Assembly: GCA_003134655.1 (NCBI GenBank)
Contig: PLBY01000133.1
Span: forward strand, 16,427-80,426
DNA from: Acidobacteriaceae bacterium
GTDB lineage: Bacteria > Acidobacteriota > Terriglobia > Terriglobales > Acidobacteriaceae
Direction of reading: 5' to 3'
Length of the DNA: 64,000 nt
The notes under the pieces are model-generated. The model was not told where the DNA came from. It did no database searches and saw only the letters and a program-made list of their open reading frames with translations. Positions 43,401 to 51,431 of this stretch are shown here, piece by piece. Each line of letters starts with the position of its first letter. Within the stretch, counting starts at the first letter, position 1. The translations under genes and the position numbers were made by a program.

Positions 43401-43634
43401 CAGGCAGCGCGCGCGGACTCTCTGGCGCACGAACTGGAAGACGTGATCGGCGATTTCCAGAAGCTGACGCAGAAAGAGCTTCCCAGCATCAATGCGGGAT
43501 TGAAGAAGCAGAAAGCGGACGCGATTTCTGTGCTGACCGAGGCCGACTGGCGGAAGAAGCGTGATGCTGAGGGCAGTTCGGGAGCCGGGGCGGGCATGTT
43601 GGCGCGGGAAGGGCCCGCGCGGGAAATGGACTGA
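40416..43634 (+). CDS. Large secreted BNR/sortilin-like beta-propeller protein
   Basis: A 1072-residue exported protein. The start at 40,416 (GAGG upstream) gives the signal peptide LCVASFMLPADTAYSQ. About residues 30-750 hold many BNR/Asp-box motifs (STDGGKTF, RDGGKTWTN, SVDGGQHWA), forming one or two beta-propellers as in VPS10/sortilin-like proteins. The C-terminal ~300 residues are a separate helical part with an Ig-like segment (LPGTYTVKMTKGDNVYTEQL). Such proteins are abundant in Acidobacteria, and a role in glycan or peptide binding is suspected. A strong hairpin terminator follows. Confidence 0.85.
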   Translation: MNTRRNHFSLTKLSMLLCVASFMLPADTAYSQTGYKFDAATVSGLPARNIGSATMSGRVAAVDAIEQDGRITVYVGAASGGVWKSVNGGTTYKSVFDRESVQSIGAVAIDPSNPKTVWVGSGEAWMRNSVSVGDGVYKSTDSGENWTNVGLKDSEHIAKILVDPADGNNVLVCAAGHLWDDNDERGVYKTTDGGKTWKKVLAGANASTGCGLMAMSRQEPKTIYASMWDFRRQGWKFRSGNVPTSGSGLFKSTDGGDHWTELNDSNAKGLPARPWGRVAIAVAPSKPQVVYANVEAEKGRGLYRSDDSGANWNKLDASNYMVWRPFYFGNLIVDPKDENKIFKPDLILLYSTDGGKTFNVVSGGAHGDFHDVWINPKNPNVVIAGDDGGLWRSEDGGNRWKHQMNLPISQFYHVSTDSSDPYHVYGGLQDNSSWVGDSSYPGGVANSRWENMFGGDGFWMFEDPSDPNYIYAEAQGGEIGRVNRYTHEIRGLKPLPNYGEKKLRFNWNTPIHMSSNEKGTIYIGAQFLFRSRDHGQTWDRISPDLTTNDPEKQKQEESGGVTVDNSSAEMHTTIYSISESPKNGQILWVGTDDGNLQITRDGGKTWTNVVGNISGLGQNSWVSTIEASRFDEATAYATFDRHTFGDMKPYAYKTTDYGKTWTALPAQESGARGYAHVIKQDSVDANLLFLGTELGLWISVDGGQHWAQYKGSNFPAVAVDDISVQARESDLVLATHGRGIWIIDDISALRALTPELMSKEAALIPNKAVQYFDAFGGWAEGDETFTGRNRPGEAQITYYQRGRHIFGDLKIEILDQNGKQVDTVAGSKHRGLNRANWSMRVKAPAVPPAATALFEAAQGPRVLPGTYTVKMTKGDNVYTEQLNVVLDPRAKYSLEDRKAQFDLTMKVYHTIEHMTHAVEAIEGVRNAANERAAKLPEKNPLRKQLQDLAAKCDELRGKIVATKEGGMITGEERIRELLGQLYGTVNGYEGRPADYQAARADSLAHELEDVIGDFQKLTQKELPSINAGLKKQKADAISVLTEADWRKKRDAEGSSGAGAGMLAREGPAREMD

Positions 43635-43656
43635 AGTTTTTCTGATGTTCGAACAA

Positions 43657-43695
43657 ATTGGCGTCTCACTCTTCGGGGTGAGACGCCAATCGTTT
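43657..43695 (+). terminator. Strong rho-independent terminator
   Basis: A perfect 13-bp stem (ATTGGCGTCTCAC at 43,657-43,669 with GTGAGACGCCAAT at 43,678-43,690) has an 8-base loop and is followed by CGTTTTT. It starts 23 bases after the stop of the BNR protein gene. Confidence 0.85.
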
Positions 43696-43835
43696 TTCGG
43701 ACCAATCCCGGTATTTCGCGGGCATACATCTGCTCAAGATCGAAAAGTTGGCCTGTCCCGATTTGATTCCGGGCGTGGGTGCGAGTATGGTGGTCTGTCT
43801 CAACAAGCTAGCTGAGAAATCTCAGGAGATTCCCC

Positions 43836-44528
43836 ATGCTGAAACGATTTACTGTCTGCATTTTTGTGCTCGCCGGTCTGCTTACATTCGCCTTCGCCGC
43901 GGATGAGAATCAGAATGTTTGCAAGGGCGATCCCGACAAATGGCAACAGCTTTTCAATGGCAAAGATTTGACCGGGTGGAAGCATGTTGGCCCGGGCAAT
44001 GACACTGTGGAGGACGGACTGATCCACACTCACGGCGGCATGGGCCTGCTCTACTGGACCCGCGGGAAGATTGGGAATTGCCAGATCCACGTCGTCTACA
44101 AGATGCGCGACGAGAACGACAACTCAGGCGTGTTTATCCGCATTCCCGTCGAACCCCGCGAAGAATGGATGCCGGTGCACTACGGCTTCGAGGTGCAGAT
44201 CGACAATCATCCCGAGACGTCGCAGGAGGATGAATACCATTCGACGGGCATGCTGTATTCGCTGACCAAACCGCTGGCGAAGGCTTGGAAACCCGGACCG
44301 GAGTGGAACACGATGGACATCACTCTGGATGGGTCGCGCACGATTGTCGTGCTCAACGGGGTGAAGGTCACGGATTATAAGGATGGCGATCCGGTGCCCG
44401 AGCGGAAGTTTGATTTCGAGCCGCAGCGTGGTCCGCGGCCGGATTTTGGGTACATGGGTCTGCAGAATCACAGCGACAACGACATCGTGTTTTTCAAAGA
44501 AGTGGCGATCAAGCCGTTGAAGAAGTAG
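43836..44528 (+). CDS. 3-keto-disaccharide hydrolase (DUF1080) family protein
   Basis: A 230-residue exported protein (signal peptide ending LLTFAFAAD) consisting of one DUF1080 concanavalin-like domain. The hallmarks are LFNGKDLTGWKHVG, GGMGLLYW, DNSGVFIRI and YMGLQNHSDNDIVFF. Members hydrolyse 3-keto-glycosides produced by Gfo/Idh-type oxidoreductases. The next gene but 48 bases downstream encodes exactly such an oxidoreductase, supporting a shared oxidative glycoside-cleavage pathway in the periplasm. Confidence 0.85.
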   Translation: MLKRFTVCIFVLAGLLTFAFAADENQNVCKGDPDKWQQLFNGKDLTGWKHVGPGNDTVEDGLIHTHGGMGLLYWTRGKIGNCQIHVVYKMRDENDNSGVFIRIPVEPREEWMPVHYGFEVQIDNHPETSQEDEYHSTGMLYSLTKPLAKAWKPGPEWNTMDITLDGSRTIVVLNGVKVTDYKDGDPVPERKFDFEPQRGPRPDFGYMGLQNHSDNDIVFFKEVAIKPLKK

Positions 44529-44576
44529 CGGGATTTGCGGGAGAAGTCGCAGTCAAAATCATTTGGAGGGATTCGC

Positions 44577-45920
44577 ATGAAACGTATTCTTTCGCGACGC
44601 GCATTCTTGCAGGGCAGTGTTGCCACCGCGGGTGGCGTGCTGGCAGCGAAGACTGTTTTTCTCAACGCTCAACCATTCCCGCGAGCCGTGGCCCCGAGCG
44701 ATCGCGTTCGCTTTGGCATGATCGGGGTCGGGATGCAGGGGTCGGGCCTGCTCGGCGGAGCAATTACGATTCCTGGCGTGGAGTGCGTTGCTGCCGCCGA
44801 CTTATATGACGGACGGCACACCTTGGCGAAGGAAATCACCGGAAACACGAGCCTGCCGACTACCCGTCATTATCAGGAGTTGCTCGATCGCAAAGATATC
44901 GACTGCATCGTGGCCGCCGTGCCGGATCACTGGCACCGGCGCGTGGTGGTCGACGCGTGCAACGCCGGCAAGGACATCTATTGCGAGAAGCCGATGTCGC
45001 ACAATGTGGCCGACGGACTGGCGATGGTCGAGGCGGCGCAGAAGAACAATCGCATTGTGCAGATTGGCTCCCAGCGCGTCAGTTCAGAGCTGTGCGCCAA
45101 GGCAAATGAACTCTACAAAGGCGGAGCGATCGGCGACATCGAGATGGTGGAACTCACGCTGGGACGAAATGATCCAACCGGCGCGTGGGAATATCCACCT
45201 CCGCCGGATCTTTCCACGCAAACCCTGGACTGGGATACATGGCTCAATGATGCTCCCAAGATTCCGCTCAACAACCTTCACTTCGCGCGCTGGCGCTGCT
45301 GGCGTGCCTACGGCACCGGCGTAGCCGGAGATTTGATGGTCCATCTCATCAGCGGAATGCTGGTGACCCTGGGATGGAATGAAATCCCGAAGTCGGCGAC
45401 GGCGATGGGCGGCATCTTCCGCTTCAAAGACGGACGCGACATGCCCGATTTCCACACCGTCCTGTTCGATTATCACGGCATCCCGGTTTATGTGCGCCTG
45501 GACCTGGGCTGCGAAACGCCGGAACTGGCGCGGTTTATGGGGCCGAAGGGTCTTCTCGATACCAGCGAGTTCGATTTGCGCCACTCTCCGCAATCGGGCG
45601 TGGACCAGGATCCCAGCTACTACACCTTCAGCTTCCCGGCCAAGATGCGGGAGCAATATGTAAAGGAGTGGCACGCTGAGCATGATCCGCAACTCGGCAA
45701 AGAACCCGTCCACGAGGACACCGTGTACAAAGGGCACGACTGGGACGATGTGCGTCCGCATTTGAATGTCTTCTTCCAGTCGGTAAAGTCGCGCAAGCTG
45801 GTGACAGAGGATGCGGTATTCGGCAACAACGCCGCCATCGCCTGCCACATGGCGAACGAATCGTATTTCCGCCAGAAGCCGGTCACGTGGGATGCGGGTT
45901 CGAAAACCATCAAGTCTTAG
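44577..45920 (+). CDS. Tat-exported Gfo/Idh/MocA-family oxidoreductase
   Basis: A 447-residue NAD(P)-dependent oxidoreductase with a twin-arginine signal (SRRAFLQGS). The ATG at 44,577 has GGAGGG upstream. The Rossmann motif GVGMQG (~residues 43-48) and the family's EKPMSHN are present, followed by a C-terminal alpha/beta domain. Such exported enzymes often carry the cofactor tightly bound and oxidise sugars at C3. The gene follows DUF1080 closely (same operon). The substrate is unknown. Confidence 0.88.
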   Translation: MKRILSRRAFLQGSVATAGGVLAAKTVFLNAQPFPRAVAPSDRVRFGMIGVGMQGSGLLGGAITIPGVECVAAADLYDGRHTLAKEITGNTSLPTTRHYQELLDRKDIDCIVAAVPDHWHRRVVVDACNAGKDIYCEKPMSHNVADGLAMVEAAQKNNRIVQIGSQRVSSELCAKANELYKGGAIGDIEMVELTLGRNDPTGAWEYPPPPDLSTQTLDWDTWLNDAPKIPLNNLHFARWRCWRAYGTGVAGDLMVHLISGMLVTLGWNEIPKSATAMGGIFRFKDGRDMPDFHTVLFDYHGIPVYVRLDLGCETPELARFMGPKGLLDTSEFDLRHSPQSGVDQDPSYYTFSFPAKMREQYVKEWHAEHDPQLGKEPVHEDTVYKGHDWDDVRPHLNVFFQSVKSRKLVTEDAVFGNNAAIACHMANESYFRQKPVTWDAGSKTIKS

Positions 45921-45949
45921 CGCGCGGAGATACGTACGCGGAGGGAAGC

Positions 45950-47248
45950 ATGCGTCGTAATCCTTTCACCGGGCAGAACCGGAAGATCATTCCGGTTCTG
46001 CTCGGCTTTGTTTTACTCGGTGTTTTCGCAGTCGCGCAGGATCTCCCGGCGGCCAAGCCTGAGTCTCTCGGACTGTCTTCCGAACGGCTGGATCGGATTG
46101 GCACGGCCGTTCAACACGATATCGACGACAAGCACATCGCCGGGGCTGTCACTCTGGTCATACGGCATGGCCACGTCGCATGGTTCAAGCCCCAAGGCAT
46201 GATGGATCGCGAGGCTGGCAAGGCAATGCGGCCGGATGCGATGTTCCGCATCTGCTCCATGACCAAGCCCATTACCAGTGCGGCGGTGATGATGCTCTAT
46301 GAAGAGGGGCGTTTCCTACTGGACGACCCGGTGTCGAAGTATCTGCCCGAGTTCAAGAATTCGAAAGTGCTGGTGAAGCCCGCTTCGGGTGAGCCTTATT
46401 CGATCCCGGCCACGAAAGAGATCACGATTCGCGACCTGCTTCGCCACACCTCGGGGATCACCTACAACTGGAATGGGGACCTCGGGCCTATGTACGAGAC
46501 CGCTGGAGTAGCGAGCGGATTGCTGCAGTACGACGGCACGATCGGAGACAGCGTGAACCACCTGGCGGCCCTTCCGCTGCTGTTCAATCCTGGAGAGCGT
46601 TTTGAATACAGCCTGGGCGTCGATGTTCTCGGCCGTCTCGTGGAAGTGCTGTCAGGCAAGCCGCTGGACGAATTCTTCCGCACCCGCATCTTCGAACCGT
46701 TGGGTTTGAAGGATACTTATTTCTTTCCGCCGGATAGTAAGCTCGACCGTCTCGCCACCGCCTATACGTACGATCCGGAGAAAGGCTTGAACCGCTTTCC
46801 GGATGCTCCGATCAAGGAAGGATCGTTTGTGTATTCCGCGGACTACCCTTCGCGTGGACCGAAGAAACTGTTTTCAGGCGGTGCAGGCTTGGTTTCTACC
46901 GCGATCGATTATGCCCGCTTCTGCCAGATGATGCTCGACGGCGGCAAGGCCGGCAATACACGTCTGCTGAGCCGCAAGACCGTCGAACTCATGACGCAGG
47001 ATCAACTCGGAAAGATCGGACCGGATCAGGGTTTCGGTCTGGGGTTCGGAATCGATGGGGTGAAAGGACCTCTGTCTGAATTGGGATCTGCCGGCGAGTA
47101 CAACTGGGGAGGCTTCTTCTATACGGGATTCAAAATCGATCCGAAAGAGCAGATGATTGTCATTTTTATGGCGCAACTGCATCCGACGGGCGGGTTGGAT
47201 CTGGACCGCGAGGTGAACGTGCTCGCGTACCAGGCGATCAACGACTGA
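45950..47248 (+). CDS. Serine beta-lactamase-fold hydrolase (class C/esterase type)
   Basis: A 432-residue exported protein with GGAGGG before the ATG at 45,950 and a signal peptide ending near FAVAQ. The catalytic S103-x2-K106 (SMTK) and the Y220-S-L motif place it in the beta-lactamase/DD-peptidase/esterase family. The loop RDLLRHTSGITYNW is typical of the esterase-like branch. It follows the oxidoreductase by about 30 bases and may share its transcript. Activity on antibiotics should not be assumed: many homologues are esterases or D-aminopeptidases. Confidence 0.85.
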   Translation: MRRNPFTGQNRKIIPVLLGFVLLGVFAVAQDLPAAKPESLGLSSERLDRIGTAVQHDIDDKHIAGAVTLVIRHGHVAWFKPQGMMDREAGKAMRPDAMFRICSMTKPITSAAVMMLYEEGRFLLDDPVSKYLPEFKNSKVLVKPASGEPYSIPATKEITIRDLLRHTSGITYNWNGDLGPMYETAGVASGLLQYDGTIGDSVNHLAALPLLFNPGERFEYSLGVDVLGRLVEVLSGKPLDEFFRTRIFEPLGLKDTYFFPPDSKLDRLATAYTYDPEKGLNRFPDAPIKEGSFVYSADYPSRGPKKLFSGGAGLVSTAIDYARFCQMMLDGGKAGNTRLLSRKTVELMTQDQLGKIGPDQGFGLGFGIDGVKGPLSELGSAGEYNWGGFFYTGFKIDPKEQMIVIFMAQLHPTGGLDLDREVNVLAYQAIND

Positions 47249-47361
47249 GATATAGGGGCCGGCCACTCGAGTCTTTCACAGGCCCTTCGGTCGGGTATAT
47301 GATTTTCTAAAGCATCTCCGCTCACAACTCCACGCGTACTCCACGATTAGGGAGCATAGAA

Positions 47362-47856
47362 ATGGCTACCGTTCGTCTCACCGTTAACGGAAAAGCTTAT
47401 ACCGTTGAAGCCGACCCGCAAACCAGCCTGCTCAGCGCATTGCGCGAGCAACTCGATTTGACTGGAAGCAAGTATGGCTGCGGGGAAGGTCAATGCGGCG
47501 CCTGCACCGTCCTGATCGACGGGAAGGCCCAGCGGTCCTGCGTGACCAAGGTCGTCGCCGTTTCCTCGAAGCAGATTACAACCATTGAGGGACTCGCCAA
47601 CTGTGAACGATTGCATCCCGTGCAGGAAGCGTTCCTCGAAGCTGGGGCGATGCAGTGTGGGTACTGCACGTCAGGAATGATTATGTCGGCGGTTGCGCTG
47701 CTGCAGCGCAATCCGTCCCCAAATGAGAGCGAGATCATCAATTTCATGGATGGCAACGTTTGCCGCTGCGGAACGTATCCGCGGATCGTGAGTGCCATTC
47801 AGAAGGCGGCAAAGTCTGGGACAGCGTCATCTGCCGCGAAAGGAGCCAGCCGATGA
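47362..47856 (+). CDS. [2Fe-2S] subunit of a xanthine-oxidase-family molybdenum hydroxylase
   Basis: A 164-residue protein with a plant-type ferredoxin cluster (C40, C45, C48, C60) and a second helical-domain cluster (C99, C102, C134, C136; CGYCTSGM and CRCGTYPRI). It is the electron-transfer subunit for the molybdopterin protein encoded next, whose start overlaps its stop (ATGA). No FAD subunit is present, so electrons probably pass to a membrane carrier or cytochrome, as in isoquinoline-oxidoreductase-type enzymes. The N-terminus lacks a signal, so export would be by hitch-hiking on the partner's Tat signal. Confidence 0.92.
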   Translation: MATVRLTVNGKAYTVEADPQTSLLSALREQLDLTGSKYGCGEGQCGACTVLIDGKAQRSCVTKVVAVSSKQITTIEGLANCERLHPVQEAFLEAGAMQCGYCTSGMIMSAVALLQRNPSPNESEIINFMDGNVCRCGTYPRIVSAIQKAAKSGTASSAAKGASR

Positions 47857-50012
47857 ACGAGAAACCCTTCGCGGATGTCCAGTTGGAACCGGAGCGCTAC
47901 GAACTTCGCGCGGCGGCTCCGTACCGCTTCGATCTAGATCGACGGGAATTCTTCAAGTTCCTCGGTGCAGGACTTCTCGTGATTTCAGTCTTGAAACCAG
48001 CAGTGGTCGCGCAAGAGTCGGGCGGCCGAAGGCGGCACGGCGATTCCCTTCCTAAAGAAATTGATGCCTGGCTTCACATCGGCGAAAACGGCAAGGTCAT
48101 GGTGTACACGGGAAAGGCCGAGATGGGACAGAACATCCGCACCTCCCTGAGCCAGGCGGTTTCGGAAGAACTTCATGTACCGATCGAAAAGATTGAGATG
48201 GTAATGGGCGACACCCAGCTCACGCCGTTTGACATGGGCACGTTTGGGAGTCGCACGACTCCCACGATGAACCTGCAGCTGCGCAAAGTGTCAGCGGCGG
48301 CGCGCGAAATGCTGATCGGCCTGGCAGCGGCGCAATGGCAGACGGATCGGCAGCACCTGATCGCTGCCGACGGAAAGATCACGGATCCCGAGCACAAGCG
48401 ATCTGTGGAATATGCGGCGCTGACGAAAGGCCAGCAGTTGACCCAGACCGTCACGGCCGAGACTCCTCTCATTCCGGCGGCGAACTGGAAGGTAGCGGGC
48501 CAATCTGCAATGAAGGTGGATGGACGCGACTTTGTCACCGGCAAACACCGTTATCCGTCCGACCAGAAATTGCCCGACATGCTTTACGGCAAGGTGTTGC
48601 GGCCAACATCGTTTAACGCGACGTTGCTTTCGGTAGATACACAGAAGGCCGAGCAAATGGGCGCCAGCGTCGTCCATGATGGCAACTTCGTCGGCGTTGC
48701 CGCTGCGAGCACCGAGGCAGCCGCAGGGGCCATCGCCGCCATTCATGCGGAGTGGAAGTCCGAGCCGCAGCCTTCGAATAAAGAGCTGTTCGACTATTTG
48801 AGGAAGAACACGGTCGAGGGCAAGGACCCAACGGGCGACGGCGATCGCTATGACGTAGGCAGCGTGGATCAGGCGCTTGGATCAGCCGATCACCGCCTGC
48901 AGCAGACTTATACCGTGGCGTACATCGCGCACACTCCGCTCGAGCCCCGGGCTGCGCTGGCTAAGTGGGACGGCGACAAACTCACTGTGTGGACCGGAAC
49001 GCAGCGGCCCTTCGGCGTCCGCGGGCAACTCGCCGAGGCGTTTCGCATTCCCGAAGACCAGGTGCGCGTATTGATGCCAGACACAGGATCCGGCTACGGC
49101 GGCAAGCACACCGGCGAAACGGCAATAGAAGCGGCGCGACTGGCGCGCGCGGCGAAGAGTCCGGTGAAAGTGGTGTGGACGCGGGAAGAGGAGTTCACGT
49201 GGGCGTACTTTCGTCCCGCGGGCGTGATCGACGTGACCAGCGGCGCGCGCAATGACGGAACGATTACCGCGTGGGAGTTTCACAACTACAACTCCGGCTC
49301 AGCGGGAATTCGCACCTATTACGAGATCCCGAACCAGCGCATCGTTTTTCACGCGGTCAATTCTCCCTTGCGCCAGGGATCGTACCGGGCTCTGGCGGCC
49401 ACCGCGAACCATTTCGCCCGCGAGTCGCACATGGACGAAGCGGCGCACGCGGTGAAGATGGATCCACTCGAATTCCGCCTGAAGAACTTGAAAGATGAAA
49501 GGCTCCGCGCGGTGTTCGAGGCCGCGGCGAAACAATTTGGTTGGGAGAAAAGCAAGGCCCCCGGCGAGGGATTTGGCATGGGGGGCGGATACGAGAAACT
49601 GGGGAACATCGCGACGTTCGCCGAGGTCAACGTCGATCGCAAATCGGGCGATGTCAAAGTCGTCCGAGTAGTCTCTGCCTTCGAGTGCGGTGCGATTGTG
49701 AACCCCGACGGGCTCCGCAATCAAATCGAAGGGTCGAACATTCAGGGACTGGGTGGCGCACTTTTCGAAGCGATCGAATTCGACAATGGCAAGATTCTGA
49801 ACGGGCGGATGTCGGAATATCGCGTGCCGAGGTTCAGCGATGTTCCTTCGCTGGAGACTGTTCTGCTAGACCGCAAAGATATACCATCGGTGGGCGCGGG
49901 CGAGTGCCCGATGATCGGGCTGGCGCCCGCAATCGCCAATGCGATCTTCGACGCAGTCGGCGTACGGTTACGCTCGCTGCCGTTGGTTCCAGACGGCTTG
50001 AAGACCAGTTGA
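47853..50012 (+). CDS. Tat-exported molybdopterin-binding subunit of a molybdenum hydroxylase
   Basis: A 719-residue large subunit of the xanthine dehydrogenase/aldehyde oxidase family. Around residues 30-50 is a twin-arginine-like motif (DRREFFKFLGAGLLV). The molybdopterin regions follow: EMGQNIRTSLSQAVSEEL, GSGYGGKHTGE and the late GAGECPMIGLAPAIANAI with the catalytic-glutamate environment. Length is short of the ~750 of many relatives. With the 2Fe-2S subunit it forms a two-component enzyme, likely oxidising an aldehyde or N-heterocycle in the periplasm. No Mo-cofactor insertase (XdhC-like) gene is adjacent. Confidence 0.9.
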   Translation: MNEKPFADVQLEPERYELRAAAPYRFDLDRREFFKFLGAGLLVISVLKPAVVAQESGGRRRHGDSLPKEIDAWLHIGENGKVMVYTGKAEMGQNIRTSLSQAVSEELHVPIEKIEMVMGDTQLTPFDMGTFGSRTTPTMNLQLRKVSAAAREMLIGLAAAQWQTDRQHLIAADGKITDPEHKRSVEYAALTKGQQLTQTVTAETPLIPAANWKVAGQSAMKVDGRDFVTGKHRYPSDQKLPDMLYGKVLRPTSFNATLLSVDTQKAEQMGASVVHDGNFVGVAAASTEAAAGAIAAIHAEWKSEPQPSNKELFDYLRKNTVEGKDPTGDGDRYDVGSVDQALGSADHRLQQTYTVAYIAHTPLEPRAALAKWDGDKLTVWTGTQRPFGVRGQLAEAFRIPEDQVRVLMPDTGSGYGGKHTGETAIEAARLARAAKSPVKVVWTREEEFTWAYFRPAGVIDVTSGARNDGTITAWEFHNYNSGSAGIRTYYEIPNQRIVFHAVNSPLRQGSYRALAATANHFARESHMDEAAHAVKMDPLEFRLKNLKDERLRAVFEAAAKQFGWEKSKAPGEGFGMGGGYEKLGNIATFAEVNVDRKSGDVKVVRVVSAFECGAIVNPDGLRNQIEGSNIQGLGGALFEAIEFDNGKILNGRMSEYRVPRFSDVPSLETVLLDRKDIPSVGAGECPMIGLAPAIANAIFDAVGVRLRSLPLVPDGLKTS

Positions 50013-50099
50013 GCAGTACTATTTCGCGTTGACGTGGCTGTTGACGGGAACATCAGTCCCACTTAGCATGGCGAGTCAATTCGTGCATCGGAGCCAATC

Positions 50100-51428
50100 A
50101 TGAGTGATTCCCCGCAGATTAACCGAAGGGCCTTCTTGAGCAAATCCGCGGCCGTGATCGCCGGCGGAGTGGTTCTGCCGCGCACGGCCTTGTCATACGA
50201 AAACATCGTGGGCGCCAACGACCGGATTTCCCTCGGGCACATCGGCATCGGAAGCCGCGGCGGGGATCTCGACCTGATCGCCTCCAAGTTGAAGGACAGT
50301 CATCACGTGGAGATGACCGTGGTCTGCGATCTGTGGAAAGTGAACCGCGACAAAGCCACCGCCACGAATGCGGGATACTACGGCCGAGCTCCACGGGCCG
50401 TCCAGCACGCTGAAGAACTGCTCGCGATGAAGGATGTCGACGGGGTATTGATCTCCACTCCTGAGCACTCGCACTCGCCGCTTTTGAAGATGGCCGTCCA
50501 GGCAGGCAAAGATGCCTATGTCGAAAAGCCCATGGGGAACGTGCTGAGCGAAACCAAAGCAGCGCGCGACGCCGTGGTGCAGTCCAAGAGAATCGTGCAG
50601 GTCGGCACGCAGCATCGCAGCGAGCCCCATCCTCAGGCGGCACAAAAGGTGGCGCGAAGTGGGGCGCTCGGAGACGTGAGCAAGGTTGAAGTGGTGTGGA
50701 ACTATCACGGTCCGCGGTGGCGGGGCCGTCCGGAAGTGAAGCAAATTCGCGAACAGGACACCGATTGGAGCAAGTGGCTGCTGACCAAGCCTGCGCGGCC
50801 GTTTGATCCTCAAATGTATTTTGAGTTCCGTCTTTACAAGGAATTCTCCAGCGGCATTCCCGATCAGTGGATGAGCCACGGCATCGACCTGGTGCACTGG
50901 TTCATGGATGACCATTTTCCGAAGTCTGCCGTGTCTCACGGAGGAGTGTTCGCCTGGCACGACGGACGCGAAACGGCTGACACGTTTCAGACATTGCTCG
51001 AATATCCGAAGGGTTTTCTGGTGAGTTATTCGACCAGCTTCGGCAATGACGCGCCCAGTTTCACGCGCTACATGGGTAAGAAAGCGAGTCTGATCAATCA
51101 CGGCGGCGAAGGCAGCCCGCGCTATCAGGTCATCGAAGAGAAAGGGACGCACGAGGACGACGCTGACATCGACGAGAAGAGAAAATCCCACTTTGTGCAG
51201 CTGCCGGGAGAGACGAAACTTCCGCCGCTGGGGATTGACGACCTGTCCACCGAGCACATGGCGAACTGGTTCGAGTGCATGCGATCCCGCCAGCAGCCGC
51301 ACGCGACGGTGCACGATGGTTTCGCCCACTCCGTCGCCTGCATAATGTCAGCTGAATCGTATTGGACCGGAAAGAAAGTTTACTGGGATGCGGCGAGCGA
51401 AACGATCACAGAAAGCATGCCTGGCTAG
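50100..51428 (+). CDS. Tat-exported Gfo/Idh/MocA-family oxidoreductase, second copy
   Basis: A 442-residue enzyme with a twin-arginine signal (NRRAFLSKSAAVIAGG). The nucleotide motif GIGSRGGD and the family VEKPMGN are present, with a C-terminal domain including a YHGPRWRGRPEV stretch. It is only distantly similar to the copy at 44,577, so the substrates probably differ. It is convergent with a Tat TIM-barrel isomerase gene three bases away. Together with DUF1080 it suggests oxidative sugar processing. Confidence 0.88.
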   Translation: MSDSPQINRRAFLSKSAAVIAGGVVLPRTALSYENIVGANDRISLGHIGIGSRGGDLDLIASKLKDSHHVEMTVVCDLWKVNRDKATATNAGYYGRAPRAVQHAEELLAMKDVDGVLISTPEHSHSPLLKMAVQAGKDAYVEKPMGNVLSETKAARDAVVQSKRIVQVGTQHRSEPHPQAAQKVARSGALGDVSKVEVVWNYHGPRWRGRPEVKQIREQDTDWSKWLLTKPARPFDPQMYFEFRLYKEFSSGIPDQWMSHGIDLVHWFMDDHFPKSAVSHGGVFAWHDGRETADTFQTLLEYPKGFLVSYSTSFGNDAPSFTRYMGKKASLINHGGEGSPRYQVIEEKGTHEDDADIDEKRKSHFVQLPGETKLPPLGIDDLSTEHMANWFECMRSRQQPHATVHDGFAHSVACIMSAESYWTGKKVYWDAASETITESMPG

Positions 51429-51431
51429 GCC

